From DAOVDI01 sp965373045 (GTDB taxonomy: Bacteria > Acidobacteriota > Aminicenantia > Aminicenantales > Aminicenantaceae), in contig CBDVEQ010000056.1 in assembly GCA_965373045.1 (NCBI GenBank), positions 1 to 13,301 of the forward strand: a stretch of DNA of 13,301 nt, read 5' to 3'. The translations under genes and the position numbers were made by a program. Below are positions 6,981 to 13,301 of the stretch, in pieces. A model generated the notes under the pieces. It had not been told where the DNA came from and made no database searches. It saw nothing but the letters and a program-made list of their open reading frames with translations. Position 1 is the first letter of the stretch; each line of letters begins with the position of its first letter.

Positions 6981-9827
6981 ATGTCTGACCTAAAAACAAA
7001 GAAAGAATCATCTCGAACCAATAAAGAAACATTCTATTGGAACGCTCTTATACAGAATGCCGGAGATGCCATCATATCTATGGATAAAGACAATAAGATC
7101 GTAGAATGGAATAAAGCGGCAGAAAAAATATTTGGATACACAAAAGACGAAGCCCTGAGAAAAAATGTCGACAGACTGATTGGGGGGGGGAAAATCGATG
7201 AGGCGCAGCGCGTAACTCAACGCTCCTTCCGCAAAGGAAGCAGGATCTTTATCAATGACACGGTTCGTTACGCAAAAGGCGGCATCCCCGTAGAGGTCAG
7301 CATCTCCGCTTCTTCAATCTTTCACAAGGAAATGCTCCTTGGATCTGTTGCCGTATACAGGAAGATCTCAGAGTGGAAAAGAAACCGTGAAGAGACCACC
7401 CATATCAACCGGCTGTTAAGGACTGTCAGTGATATCAATCAATTGATCATCCAGGAATCTGATCCAGCCCTTGTTTTAAGAGAGGCTTGTCGTCTTCTTA
7501 AAAAGGAAGGTGATTATAAATATGCCCGTGCCGCTCTTCTCGATGAAAAAAACAATCCTTCGCAATTCTTCGGTTTTAAGGGTAAAAGAATTCCTCCCTG
7601 CACAAAGAAGGTTCTTAAAACACAGAAATCTTTACTCATCGCAGATGTCTCCAAATCTGCCTTCTGTAAAGACTGCTCCAAATATAATTCAGGTTGGTGC
7701 ATCTGCTTGCCGCTTAAACACAAAAAAAACCTATGCGGGCTGTTAATCATTGGAAACGAAACCCCCTCCTTTAATCTCCAACAGGAATTGAAACTCCTAA
7801 AAGAGATCGCGGGTAATCTAGGTTTTTTCTTTAATAGTATTATTGAGGAAAAAAAACGCAAGGAAGCCGAGGACGAAGTCAAGTCCCTGATGGAATACAA
7901 TAAAACCATTGTCATGAATCTGGGGGAAGGTATTCTGATCGAAGACTCAAAGGGAAACATTACCTTTGTCAATCCTTCCCTTGAAAAGATCCTCGGATAT
8001 AAAGCCACAGAGCTGCTCGGGAATCACTGGAAAAAAATAGTCCAAAAAACCAATCACACGGACATTCAAAGCAAAACCATATCCCGAAAAATAACCCAGG
8101 CGGAAAAATACGAGACACACCTTCTTTCTAAAAGTAAAAAGGTTATTCCTGTTCTTGTTACAGCTCAATCCCAGTTTAAAGCTGGAAAATTTGAGGGCGT
8201 TTTAAGCACTTTTACAGATATCTCTGAACTCCTTAAAGCAAGGAAGGAAGCCCAGGCCGCAGATATAGCCAAAAGTGAATTTCTTGCCAACATGAGCCAC
8301 GAGATCCGAACCCCGATGAACGCGATCATCGGAATGACAGAGCTGGCCCTTGGCACAAAGTTGACAAAAGAACAATTCGGTTATATCGAGGTGGTTAAGG
8401 ATTCAGCGGAATTTTTAATGACCATTATAAATGATATCCTGGATTTCTCCAAGATCGAGGCCCGCAAGATCGAGATCGAAACAATAAATTTTTCCCTACA
8501 CAATTCTATTGGAGATATTGTATCCGTCCTTGCACTTCAGGCCCATAAAAAAGGATTGGAACTGTTATATCATATCCAACCGGATATTCCTGATGATCTT
8601 ATGGGCGATCCCGGCCGTTTGCGGCAGGTTATCCTTAATCTCATCAGCAATGCAGTCAAGTTCACACAAAAAGGGGAAGTGTCCGTATCCGTCAAGGAAA
8701 AATCCAGAGACGAAAAACAAATTGTTCTTCATTTTATTATAAAAGACACAGGGATCGGAATCTCGGCTGACAAACAAAAAGCTGTTTTTTCGTCCTTCAC
8801 TCAAGCAGACGGGTCTACGACCCGCAGATACGGAGGAACAGGCCTCGGCCTATCCATTTCAGCCCAGCTTGTGGATTTAATGGGAGGACGAATCTGGCTT
8901 GAAAGCAAAGCTGGAAAGGGCAGCAAATTTCATTTCACTGCAAAACTGGGCATCCAGAAAGAAACAAAGAAAAAATATGTCCCGGTCGAAATATTTGATT
9001 TGAAAAACCTGCCGGTTCTGGTCGTTGATGATAATACTACAAATCGATTTCTCCTCAAAGAAATGCTTGTTAACTGGCGTATGAAACCCACTCTGACTTC
9101 CGGTGGAAAATCTGCTCTGATAAGACTCAAACGGGCAAACAATACAGGAAAACCCTTTGCTCTAGCCATCATCGATTCCCAGATGCCCGAAATGGATGGT
9201 TTTGAACTTGCACAAAGTATCAAATCAAATTCTGATCTGACAGCCACACGGATCATGATGCTTACATCGGCCGGGATGCGGGGGGATGCCACACGCTGCC
9301 GCCGTCTTGGTATCCTGGCTTATCTCACCAAACCCGTTAAACAATCCGAAGTGTTAAACACCATCATGCTTGTTCTGAGCAAAGATAGCATGGAAGAAAA
9401 AAAAGGGACACTGATTACAAAATATTCCATCCGAGAATCCCAGAAGAGACTGAATATCCTTATCGTAGAGGATAATATCATTAACCAAAAGGTTGCAGCT
9501 CACATCCTTCAGAAATTCGGCAATTCGGTTGTTCTGGCAAATAACGGGATCGAGGCTATTCAGGCCTTAAAAAAGAAAGAGTTCGATCTGATCCTTATGG
9601 ATATCCAGATGCCAAAAATGGACGGACTGGATGCTACAAAAAAGATCCGGAAAGAAGAAGAAAACACCGGTAAACACATCCCGATCATTGCTCTCACAGT
9701 TCACGCCATGCAGGGGGATAAAGAACGATGCCTGGATGCTGGAATGGATGATTACATATCAAAACCGCTCAAATACGAAGAACTCATTGAGGCAATAGAC
9801 AGAGTGATAATAACTCCATCTTTCTGA
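6981..9827 (+). CDS. Hybrid sensor histidine kinase (PAS-GAF-PAS-HisKA-HATPase-REC-REC)
   Basis: This 948-residue soluble signalling kinase has no signal peptide or membrane segment, so it senses a cytoplasmic cue. Domains in order are PAS at about 20-130, GAF at about 143-290 (Cys229, Cys232, Cys240, Cys242 close together), a short coiled linker, PAS at about 303-417, and HisKA with the phospho-accepting His440 in NMSHEIRTPMN. The HATPase has the N box around Asn557, DTGIGIS at 589-595 and GGTGLGLSI at 618-626. The receiver at 677-797 has Asp732 and Lys784, and the second receiver at 823-942 has Asp874 and Lys928. All catalytic residues are present. No Hpt or output domain is fused, so phosphate must pass to a separate partner. 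A run of nine G residues (7182-7190) encodes Gly68-70. It is divergent from the glycosyltransferase unit and may control it, but that is only a guess from position. Confidence 0.95.
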   Translation: MSDLKTKKESSRTNKETFYWNALIQNAGDAIISMDKDNKIVEWNKAAEKIFGYTKDEALRKNVDRLIGGGKIDEAQRVTQRSFRKGSRIFINDTVRYAKGGIPVEVSISASSIFHKEMLLGSVAVYRKISEWKRNREETTHINRLLRTVSDINQLIIQESDPALVLREACRLLKKEGDYKYARAALLDEKNNPSQFFGFKGKRIPPCTKKVLKTQKSLLIADVSKSAFCKDCSKYNSGWCICLPLKHKKNLCGLLIIGNETPSFNLQQELKLLKEIAGNLGFFFNSIIEEKKRKEAEDEVKSLMEYNKTIVMNLGEGILIEDSKGNITFVNPSLEKILGYKATELLGNHWKKIVQKTNHTDIQSKTISRKITQAEKYETHLLSKSKKVIPVLVTAQSQFKAGKFEGVLSTFTDISELLKARKEAQAADIAKSEFLANMSHEIRTPMNAIIGMTELALGTKLTKEQFGYIEVVKDSAEFLMTIINDILDFSKIEARKIEIETINFSLHNSIGDIVSVLALQAHKKGLELLYHIQPDIPDDLMGDPGRLRQVILNLISNAVKFTQKGEVSVSVKEKSRDEKQIVLHFIIKDTGIGISADKQKAVFSSFTQADGSTTRRYGGTGLGLSISAQLVDLMGGRIWLESKAGKGSKFHFTAKLGIQKETKKKYVPVEIFDLKNLPVLVVDDNTTNRFLLKEMLVNWRMKPTLTSGGKSALIRLKRANNTGKPFALAIIDSQMPEMDGFELAQSIKSNSDLTATRIMMLTSAGMRGDATRCRRLGILAYLTKPVKQSEVLNTIMLVLSKDSMEEKKGTLITKYSIRESQKRLNILIVEDNIINQKVAAHILQKFGNSVVLANNGIEAIQALKKKEFDLILMDIQMPKMDGLDATKKIRKEEENTGKHIPIIALTVHAMQGDKERCLDAGMDDYISKPLKYEELIEAIDRVIITPSF
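7182..7190 (+). repeat. G9 homopolymer tract inside the kinase gene
   Basis: Nine consecutive G residues encode three glycines near the end of the first PAS domain (codons 68-70). As given, the frame is open. One extra G would make the codons after the glycines GAA, AAT, CGA, then stop TGA. One G fewer leads to stop TAA eleven codons after the start of the tract. The tract thus has the form of a slippage on/off switch, although a tract of nine is of moderate length. Confidence 0.6.
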
Positions 9828-9907
9828 ACGTGCCCCGGGCCAAGACACGAGGCTATAATAACGGTCATTACCATCAACAAAAAACAGAACCAGCGCTTTT
9901 TCAACAT
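9752..9907 (-). CDS. Small lipoprotein-like reading frame, possibly truncated
   Basis: This is a 51-residue frame directly downstream of the thiolase gene. The thiolase stop codon is followed by GGAG, seven bases, then ATG, a well-placed ribosome binding site, so translation would be coupled. The N terminus MLKKRW, the hydrophobic FCFLLMVMTVII and ASC (Cys21) form a good lipoprotein signal peptide with a lipobox. The remaining 30 residues (LGPGHVQKDG onward) look like no domain I know, and from 9827 down the frame lies antisense to the last 25 codons of the kinase, where it stops at TAA. Either a tiny lipoprotein is made, or this is the 5' remnant of a longer lipoprotein gene cut off where the kinase gene now ends. 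I lean slightly to the remnant. It is not a chance antisense frame in its first half, since that part lies outside the kinase. Confidence 0.5.
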   Translation of the reverse strand: MLKKRWFCFLLMVMTVIIASCLGPGHVQKDGVIITLSIASMSSSYLSGFDM

Positions 9908-9919
9908 CCTTTTTCTCCA

Positions 9920-11209
9920 TTATTCCACTTCAAGAAACAAAGCCGCACCCTGTCCTCCTCCCACACAAAGTGTGGCCAGTCCCGCCTGTAAATTTCTTCG
10001 CTTTAATTCCTTTAAAGTATGCAGGACCAGCCGCGCACCGCTCATTCCCACAGGATGCCCGAGTGCGATGGCTCCACCATTGACATTTAGAATATCCATG
10101 TCCAGCTCACCAACCGGATGCTCCAATCCAAAGGAATTTTTTGCATATTCAGTGGAAGCATAGGCTTTTTCACAAGCTAGAACCTGGGATGCAAAAGCTT
10201 CATTGAGTTCGATGATATCAAAATCTTTCATAGACGTCCCTGACTTTTTGAGCAGCGCAGCCGTCGCATGTACAGGCCCAAGCCCCATGTGTTCCGGATC
10301 CAGAGAAACATAGGCGTACTCCCTCAGATAGCCGAGGGAAATATACCCCAGTTCCCTGGCCTTTTTCTCCTCCATGATAAGCAGAGCACAAGCTCCGTCT
10401 GTTAGGGAACTTGCATTTCCAACTGTTACCGATCCCTTTTCCCTATCGAAATAGGGCTTAAGTTTGGAGAGGGCATCCAGTGTCTGGTTTTCCCTGGGAC
10501 CGTTATCATCCTTTATTACCCGGCCGGAACTGAGATCCTCTGGCACAGGAACGATCTCCCTGGCAAGAATCCCACCCTTTATAGCCCTGACCGCCTTTTG
10601 ATGGCTGCTGAGTGCAAAGATATCCTGCTTTTCCCGTGAGATATTAAATTCTTTCGCCAGAATCTCTGCGGTTTCACCCATGATCTTTCCTGAAATGGGA
10701 TCTGTAAGCCCCTGCACAACCCCGATCTCTGGTTTCAGGAAACGAAAGCGAAAGGAAAACAAAGTCTTTATTTTTTGAACAGCGCTTCTGGATCTGTACA
10801 GGTCAGAGTAAAATTCCTTCATCCTTCTGTTGAAAAAAAAAGGGATATTGCTCATAGATTCTGTTCCGCCGGCAATATAAATTTTTCCCTCCCCGGCCAG
10901 GATCTTATGGCCAGCTGTTGTAATAGATTCCATTCCAGAAGCACAGTTGCGGCTGACAGTAAAAGCAGGCAAATCAACAGGCAGACCTGCTTTCATAGCA
11001 ATGACTCTGGCAATGTTTGCGGCATGAGCGGGTGTTGCCACATTTCCGAAGATCAATTCATCGACATCGCTCATAGCGATCTGTGTCCGTTTTAGCAGTT
11101 CTCTGACAGCAACAGCTCCCAGATCATCCGCTCCCAGGTCCTTTAAAACAGTCCCAGCCTTGGCCATAGGGGTTCTGATGCCGTCAACAATAGCGATTCT
11201 TTCTTTCAT
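9920..11209 (-). CDS. Acetyl-CoA acyltransferase / thiolase, FadI-like
   Basis: This 429-residue cytoplasmic thiolase carries out the last step of beta-oxidation (thiolytic cleavage of 3-ketoacyl-CoA) or, in reverse, acetyl-CoA condensation. Active residues are visible: nucleophile Cys89 in NCASGMES, Asn335-Glu336 in LNEAFA, His385 in ALGHPVGMSGAR and the second cysteine Cys415 in LCVGGGQG. It is longer than the usual 390 residues because of a basic loop around 140-165 (IKTLFSFRFRFLKP), which matches in place and character the loop of FadI-type thiolases, so it is not an odd insertion. Start: AAGGAG lies six bases before the ATG. No hydratase/dehydrogenase partner gene is adjacent. It is divergent from the sulfatase gene and probably co-transcribed with the small lipoprotein-like frame. 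Direction of the reaction in vivo is unknown. Confidence 0.92.
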   Translation of the reverse strand: MKERIAIVDGIRTPMAKAGTVLKDLGADDLGAVAVRELLKRTQIAMSDVDELIFGNVATPAHAANIARVIAMKAGLPVDLPAFTVSRNCASGMESITTAGHKILAGEGKIYIAGGTESMSNIPFFFNRRMKEFYSDLYRSRSAVQKIKTLFSFRFRFLKPEIGVVQGLTDPISGKIMGETAEILAKEFNISREKQDIFALSSHQKAVRAIKGGILAREIVPVPEDLSSGRVIKDDNGPRENQTLDALSKLKPYFDREKGSVTVGNASSLTDGACALLIMEEKKARELGYISLGYLREYAYVSLDPEHMGLGPVHATAALLKKSGTSMKDFDIIELNEAFASQVLACEKAYASTEYAKNSFGLEHPVGELDMDILNVNGGAIALGHPVGMSGARLVLHTLKELKRRNLQAGLATLCVGGGQGAALFLEVE

Positions 11210-11221
11210 CGAAACTCCTTT

Positions 11222-11233
11222 TGTATTAATACA
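11222..11233. promoter_or_regulatory. 12-bp perfect palindrome in the thiolase leader (candidate operator)
   Basis: TGTATTAATACA is its own reverse complement. It lies between the predicted -10 box of the thiolase promoter and its ribosome binding site, the place where a repressor would block transcription. A regulator of fatty-acid genes of the TetR or GntR type is a reasonable guess; the protein is not in the window. Confidence 0.4.
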
Positions 11234-11261
11234 GGATAAGATGTTGCCCTTAAATTATCAA
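11233..11261 (-). promoter_or_regulatory. Probable promoter of the thiolase gene
   Basis: On the minus strand TTGATA (11261-11256), a spacer of exactly 17 nt and TATCCT (11238-11233) resemble a sigma-70 promoter, with four to five matches in each box. Transcription would start near 11226, inside the palindrome at 11222-11233. Confidence 0.5.
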
Positions 11262-11349
11262 GGCTGAATATCCCTGGTTTGTCTCGTTATATCGTTCATT
11301 TGGTCTAAAAAGACCTCGTCCGTTATTAACCTTCATCACGATTTTGGAA

Positions 11350-11361
11350 ATTGTATACAAT
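11350..11361. promoter_or_regulatory. 12-bp perfect palindrome upstream of the sulfatase gene (candidate operator)
   Basis: ATTGTATACAAT is a perfect inverted repeat 61 nt before the sulfatase ATG. A degenerate copy, TGATATACAA (11387-11396), matches it at eight of ten core positions 36 nt downstream. TTGTATACAA-like sites are, from general knowledge, typical of GntR-family regulators; the regulator is not identified here. Confidence 0.4.
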
Positions 11362-11366
11362 CTCAT

Positions 11367-11395
11367 TTGATTTCCATCTGCATGAATGATATACA
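11367..11395 (+). promoter_or_regulatory. Possible promoter of the sulfatase gene
   Basis: TTGATT (11367-11372), a 17-nt spacer and TATACA (11390-11395) form a moderate sigma-70-like promoter. AGGAGGA at 11409-11415 is a strong ribosome binding site for the ATG at 11423. The palindrome at 11350-11361 sits just upstream of the -35 box and the degenerate copy overlaps the -10 box. Confidence 0.4.
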
Positions 11396-11422
11396 AAATA
11401 AAATAGCTAGGAGGAAAAGATC

Positions 11423-12985
11423 ATGGAAAGACGTGACTTTATTCTATCACTGGGAATGGGAATGTCCTTTTTGGCAGTCCCCGGCTGCAAGAGCCCCAAA
11501 AGGGTAAAAGCTTCCAGGAAAAAGCCTAATATCCTGTTTATCATGACGGATGATCACGCCTCACACGCAATCAGCATCTATGGGAGCCTAATCAATAAAA
11601 CACCAAATATCGATCGGCTGGCAAAAGAAGGCATGCGCTTTGACAACTGTTTCTGCACCAACAGCATCTGCGCTCCCAGCCGTGCAGTGATCCTGACCGG
11701 AAAACACAGCCACTTGAACGGCATCCGTGACAATTCTTCCCGGTTTGATGGATCACAGCAGACATTCCCGAAGCTGATGCAGGCTGAGGGATATCAGACC
11801 ATAATGATCGGGAAATGGCATCTCAAAAGTGAACCGACTGGATTTGATTATTGGAATGTTCTCCCGGGACAGGGTCACTATTACAATCCTGATATGATCG
11901 AGATGGGAGAAAAAAAACGATTCCCAGGTTATGTCACTGACATTGTGACGGACATTGCCCTGGATTTTCTCAAAAACCACAGGGAAAAGAGCAAGCCCTT
12001 CATGATGATGCTCCATCACAAAGCGCCCCACCGTAACTGGCAGCCTGCATTAAGACACCTCAAGGACTATACGAACAGAACCTTTCCCGAGCCTGAAACA
12101 CTTTTTGATGACTATTCCTCCCGCTCGACTGCGGCCGCAGAGCAGGAAATGACGGTCAAAGAACATCTGATCCTTGACTATGACCTTAAAATGGGCCCTC
12201 CTCCAAAAAGGATGACTGAGAATCAGAAAGCGGCATGGGAGGAGATCTATGGTCCCAAAAAGGATAAATTTCAGAAAAATCCTCCTGAAGGAGACGACTT
12301 GATCCGATGGAAGTATCAGCGTTACATGCAGGATTACCTGGGATGCATCGCTGCTGTGGACGAAAATGTGGGAAGGGTTCTCGATTACTTGGATGATACA
12401 GGGCTTTCAGAAAATACGATGATCGTTTACACTTCTGATCAGGGATTTTATCTCGGTGATCACGGCTGGTTTGATAAACGATTCATGTATGAAGAATCTC
12501 TTAGAATGCCCTTCCTGATTCGCTATCCCAGCCATATCCAAGCGGGAAGCTGCAACAACGATCTGGTATCCAACTTGGATTTCGCCCCGACCTTTCTGGC
12601 TGTGGCAGGCCTGGACAAACCTATGGATATGCAGGGTTTATCCATGGATGGACTTCTTACAGGCATAAAGGAGCCCCAGTGGCGCCAATCACTCTATTAC
12701 CACTACTATGAGTTTCCTGCCGTACACATGGTCAAACGGCATTATGGTGTCAGGACTATGCGATACAAACTGATGCATTTTTATCACGACATTGATGCCT
12801 GGGAACTATATGATCTGAAAAAAGATCCACATGAACTGAACAATGTCTACGGAGATCCAGCCTATACCGATGCAGTCAAAGAACTCCAGACGGAATTAAA
12901 GCATCTTCAAGCCCTATATGGAGATTCTCGCGACCTTGCACTGGAATATTTAAAGAAGGATCTTGAAAAACAGAATAAAAAATAA
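11423..12985 (+). CDS. Formylglycine-dependent sulfatase, twin-arginine lipoprotein
   Basis: This 520-residue type I (S1 family) sulfatase removes sulfate esters, most likely from a sulfated sugar. The N terminus MERRDFILSLG holds a twin-arginine motif, and AVPGC (Cys22) a lipobox, so it should be exported folded and lipid-anchored. The sulfatase core has the metal ligands Asp43-Asp44 (MTDDH), the modified residue Cys83 in ICAPSR (CxPSR), Lys131 and His133 in GKWH, HHKAPHR at 198-204, Asp339-Gln340 in TSDQG, and His347 and Lys352 in DHGWFDKR. The C-terminal YDLKKDPHELNN region is also typical. The general shape recalls N-acetylglucosamine-6-sulfatases and related polysaccharide sulfatases, but the substrate cannot be fixed. 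No maturation enzyme (FGE or anSME) gene is in the window. The gene is convergent with the CHAT gene, with no terminator hairpin between them. Confidence 0.93.
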   Translation: MERRDFILSLGMGMSFLAVPGCKSPKRVKASRKKPNILFIMTDDHASHAISIYGSLINKTPNIDRLAKEGMRFDNCFCTNSICAPSRAVILTGKHSHLNGIRDNSSRFDGSQQTFPKLMQAEGYQTIMIGKWHLKSEPTGFDYWNVLPGQGHYYNPDMIEMGEKKRFPGYVTDIVTDIALDFLKNHREKSKPFMMMLHHKAPHRNWQPALRHLKDYTNRTFPEPETLFDDYSSRSTAAAEQEMTVKEHLILDYDLKMGPPPKRMTENQKAAWEEIYGPKKDKFQKNPPEGDDLIRWKYQRYMQDYLGCIAAVDENVGRVLDYLDDTGLSENTMIVYTSDQGFYLGDHGWFDKRFMYEESLRMPFLIRYPSHIQAGSCNNDLVSNLDFAPTFLAVAGLDKPMDMQGLSMDGLLTGIKEPQWRQSLYYHYYEFPAVHMVKRHYGVRTMRYKLMHFYHDIDAWELYDLKKDPHELNNVYGDPAYTDAVKELQTELKHLQALYGDSRDLALEYLKKDLEKQNKK

Positions 12986-12988
12986 TGC

Positions 12989-13301
12989 TCAGTTATCCGG
13001 TTCGAAATGGATGGGGGAACTGTCGCCGTAGAGGACAAAGGCCGCCCAAAAAAAAGGGTGCGAGTACCGGGAATGGATCATTTTCAACTTGGCCAGACGC
13101 AGGGCTTGATTTTTGTCTTCTCCGCGTGACAGGTGATGATAAAATTCTTTCATAAACCGGGCTGTGGGCTTATCTGCGATATTCCAGACAGAAGACACAA
13201 CAGATCTGGCTCCTGCATAAAAGAATATCCTGGGAAGTCCTAAAATGCCCTCGCCCCGGGTCATTTTTCCTCTTCCGGTCTGACATCCTGATAATACGAC
13301 A
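12989..13301 (-). CDS. CHAT-domain (caspase-like) protein, C-terminal part, cut by window edge
   Basis: Only the last 104 codons are in the window. The frame stays open to the right edge, so the Met at 13264 is internal and the true start lies outside. The visible part opens with VVLSGCQTGRGK and continues RGEGILGLPR, YAGARSVVSSVWNI, and ends HPFFWAAFVLYGDSSP. This is the conserved end of the CHAT domain, a cysteine protease fold related to caspases and separases. The nucleophile is the Cys in SGCQTG (codon 13283-13285); the partner His should lie upstream, outside the window. CHAT domains commonly follow TPR repeats or WD/NB-ARC sensors and act in regulated proteolysis or defence. Which of these applies cannot be told here. 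Confidence 0.9.
   Translation of the reverse strand, partial: VVLSGCQTGRGKMTRGEGILGLPRIFFYAGARSVVSSVWNIADKPTARFMKEFYHHLSRGEDKNQALRLAKLKMIHSRYSHPFFWAAFVLYGDSSPIHFEPDN

Noticed and set aside
7514..8008. A 164-codon minus-strand frame inside the kinase gene
   Set aside because: It is antisense to the GAF-PAS region of a clear kinase frame. The product is of low-complexity Ser/Leu/Phe type and matches nothing I know.
9828..9850. CGTG...CACG inverted repeat with CCCGGG after the kinase stop codon
   Set aside because: The pairing is short and no T-run follows, so it does not qualify as a terminator. The bases are also explained as part of the lipoprotein-like frame on the other strand.
10740..10800. 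Extra basic loop in the thiolase as an unusual insertion
   Set aside because: FadI-type thiolases carry a comparable loop in the same position, so it is a normal family trait.

Overview
The window comes from a Gram-negative-type heterotrophic bacterium. The signs are an SPI signal peptide on two predicted exported proteins, a twin-arginine lipoprotein sulfatase, a large soluble hybrid histidine kinase and a CHAT-domain protein. Most genes look to be near 45-53 % GC, judged from short stretches counted by hand, while the glycosyltransferase genes at about 4.0-6.9 kb are clearly more AT-rich. I cannot assign a phylum. The gene mix would fit a poorly cultured environmental lineage, but that is an impression only.

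Layout. Positions 1-133 are low-complexity repeats with no gene. From 134 to 6883 every gene is on the minus strand. These are a stand-alone phosphoglucose isomerase of the type usually fused to transaldolase; a secreted methionine-rich DUF4412-like protein with its own promoter and a strong terminator; and a tight three-gene unit read in the order large GT4-type glycosyltransferase, second GT4 glycosyltransferase, secreted class-C beta-lactamase-like serine hydrolase. A 948-residue hybrid sensor kinase (PAS-GAF-PAS-HisKA-HATPase-REC-REC) is divergent from that unit and fills 6981-9827. Then come a FadI-like thiolase (minus) and, directly downstream of it, a 51-codon lipoprotein-like reading frame that runs antisense into the kinase 3' end. 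A divergently transcribed formylglycine-type sulfatase (plus) follows. The window ends inside the C-terminal part of a CHAT (caspase-like) protease gene (minus), which meets the sulfatase tail to tail with 3 nt between stop codons.

How the genes may work together. The glycosyltransferase unit probably makes or decorates a surface glycan. The hybrid kinase has no output domain and no Hpt domain, so its partners lie elsewhere. Sulfatase, thiolase and isomerase suggest use of sulfated sugars and fatty acids or acyl-CoA fermentation, but the genes are not one operon. I see no complete new system here. The leads most worth checking are a G9 tract in the kinase where a one-base slip either way stops translation almost at once, the small or truncated lipoprotein frame after the thiolase, the CHAT gene running off the right edge, and the two-part short-period repeat at the left edge.
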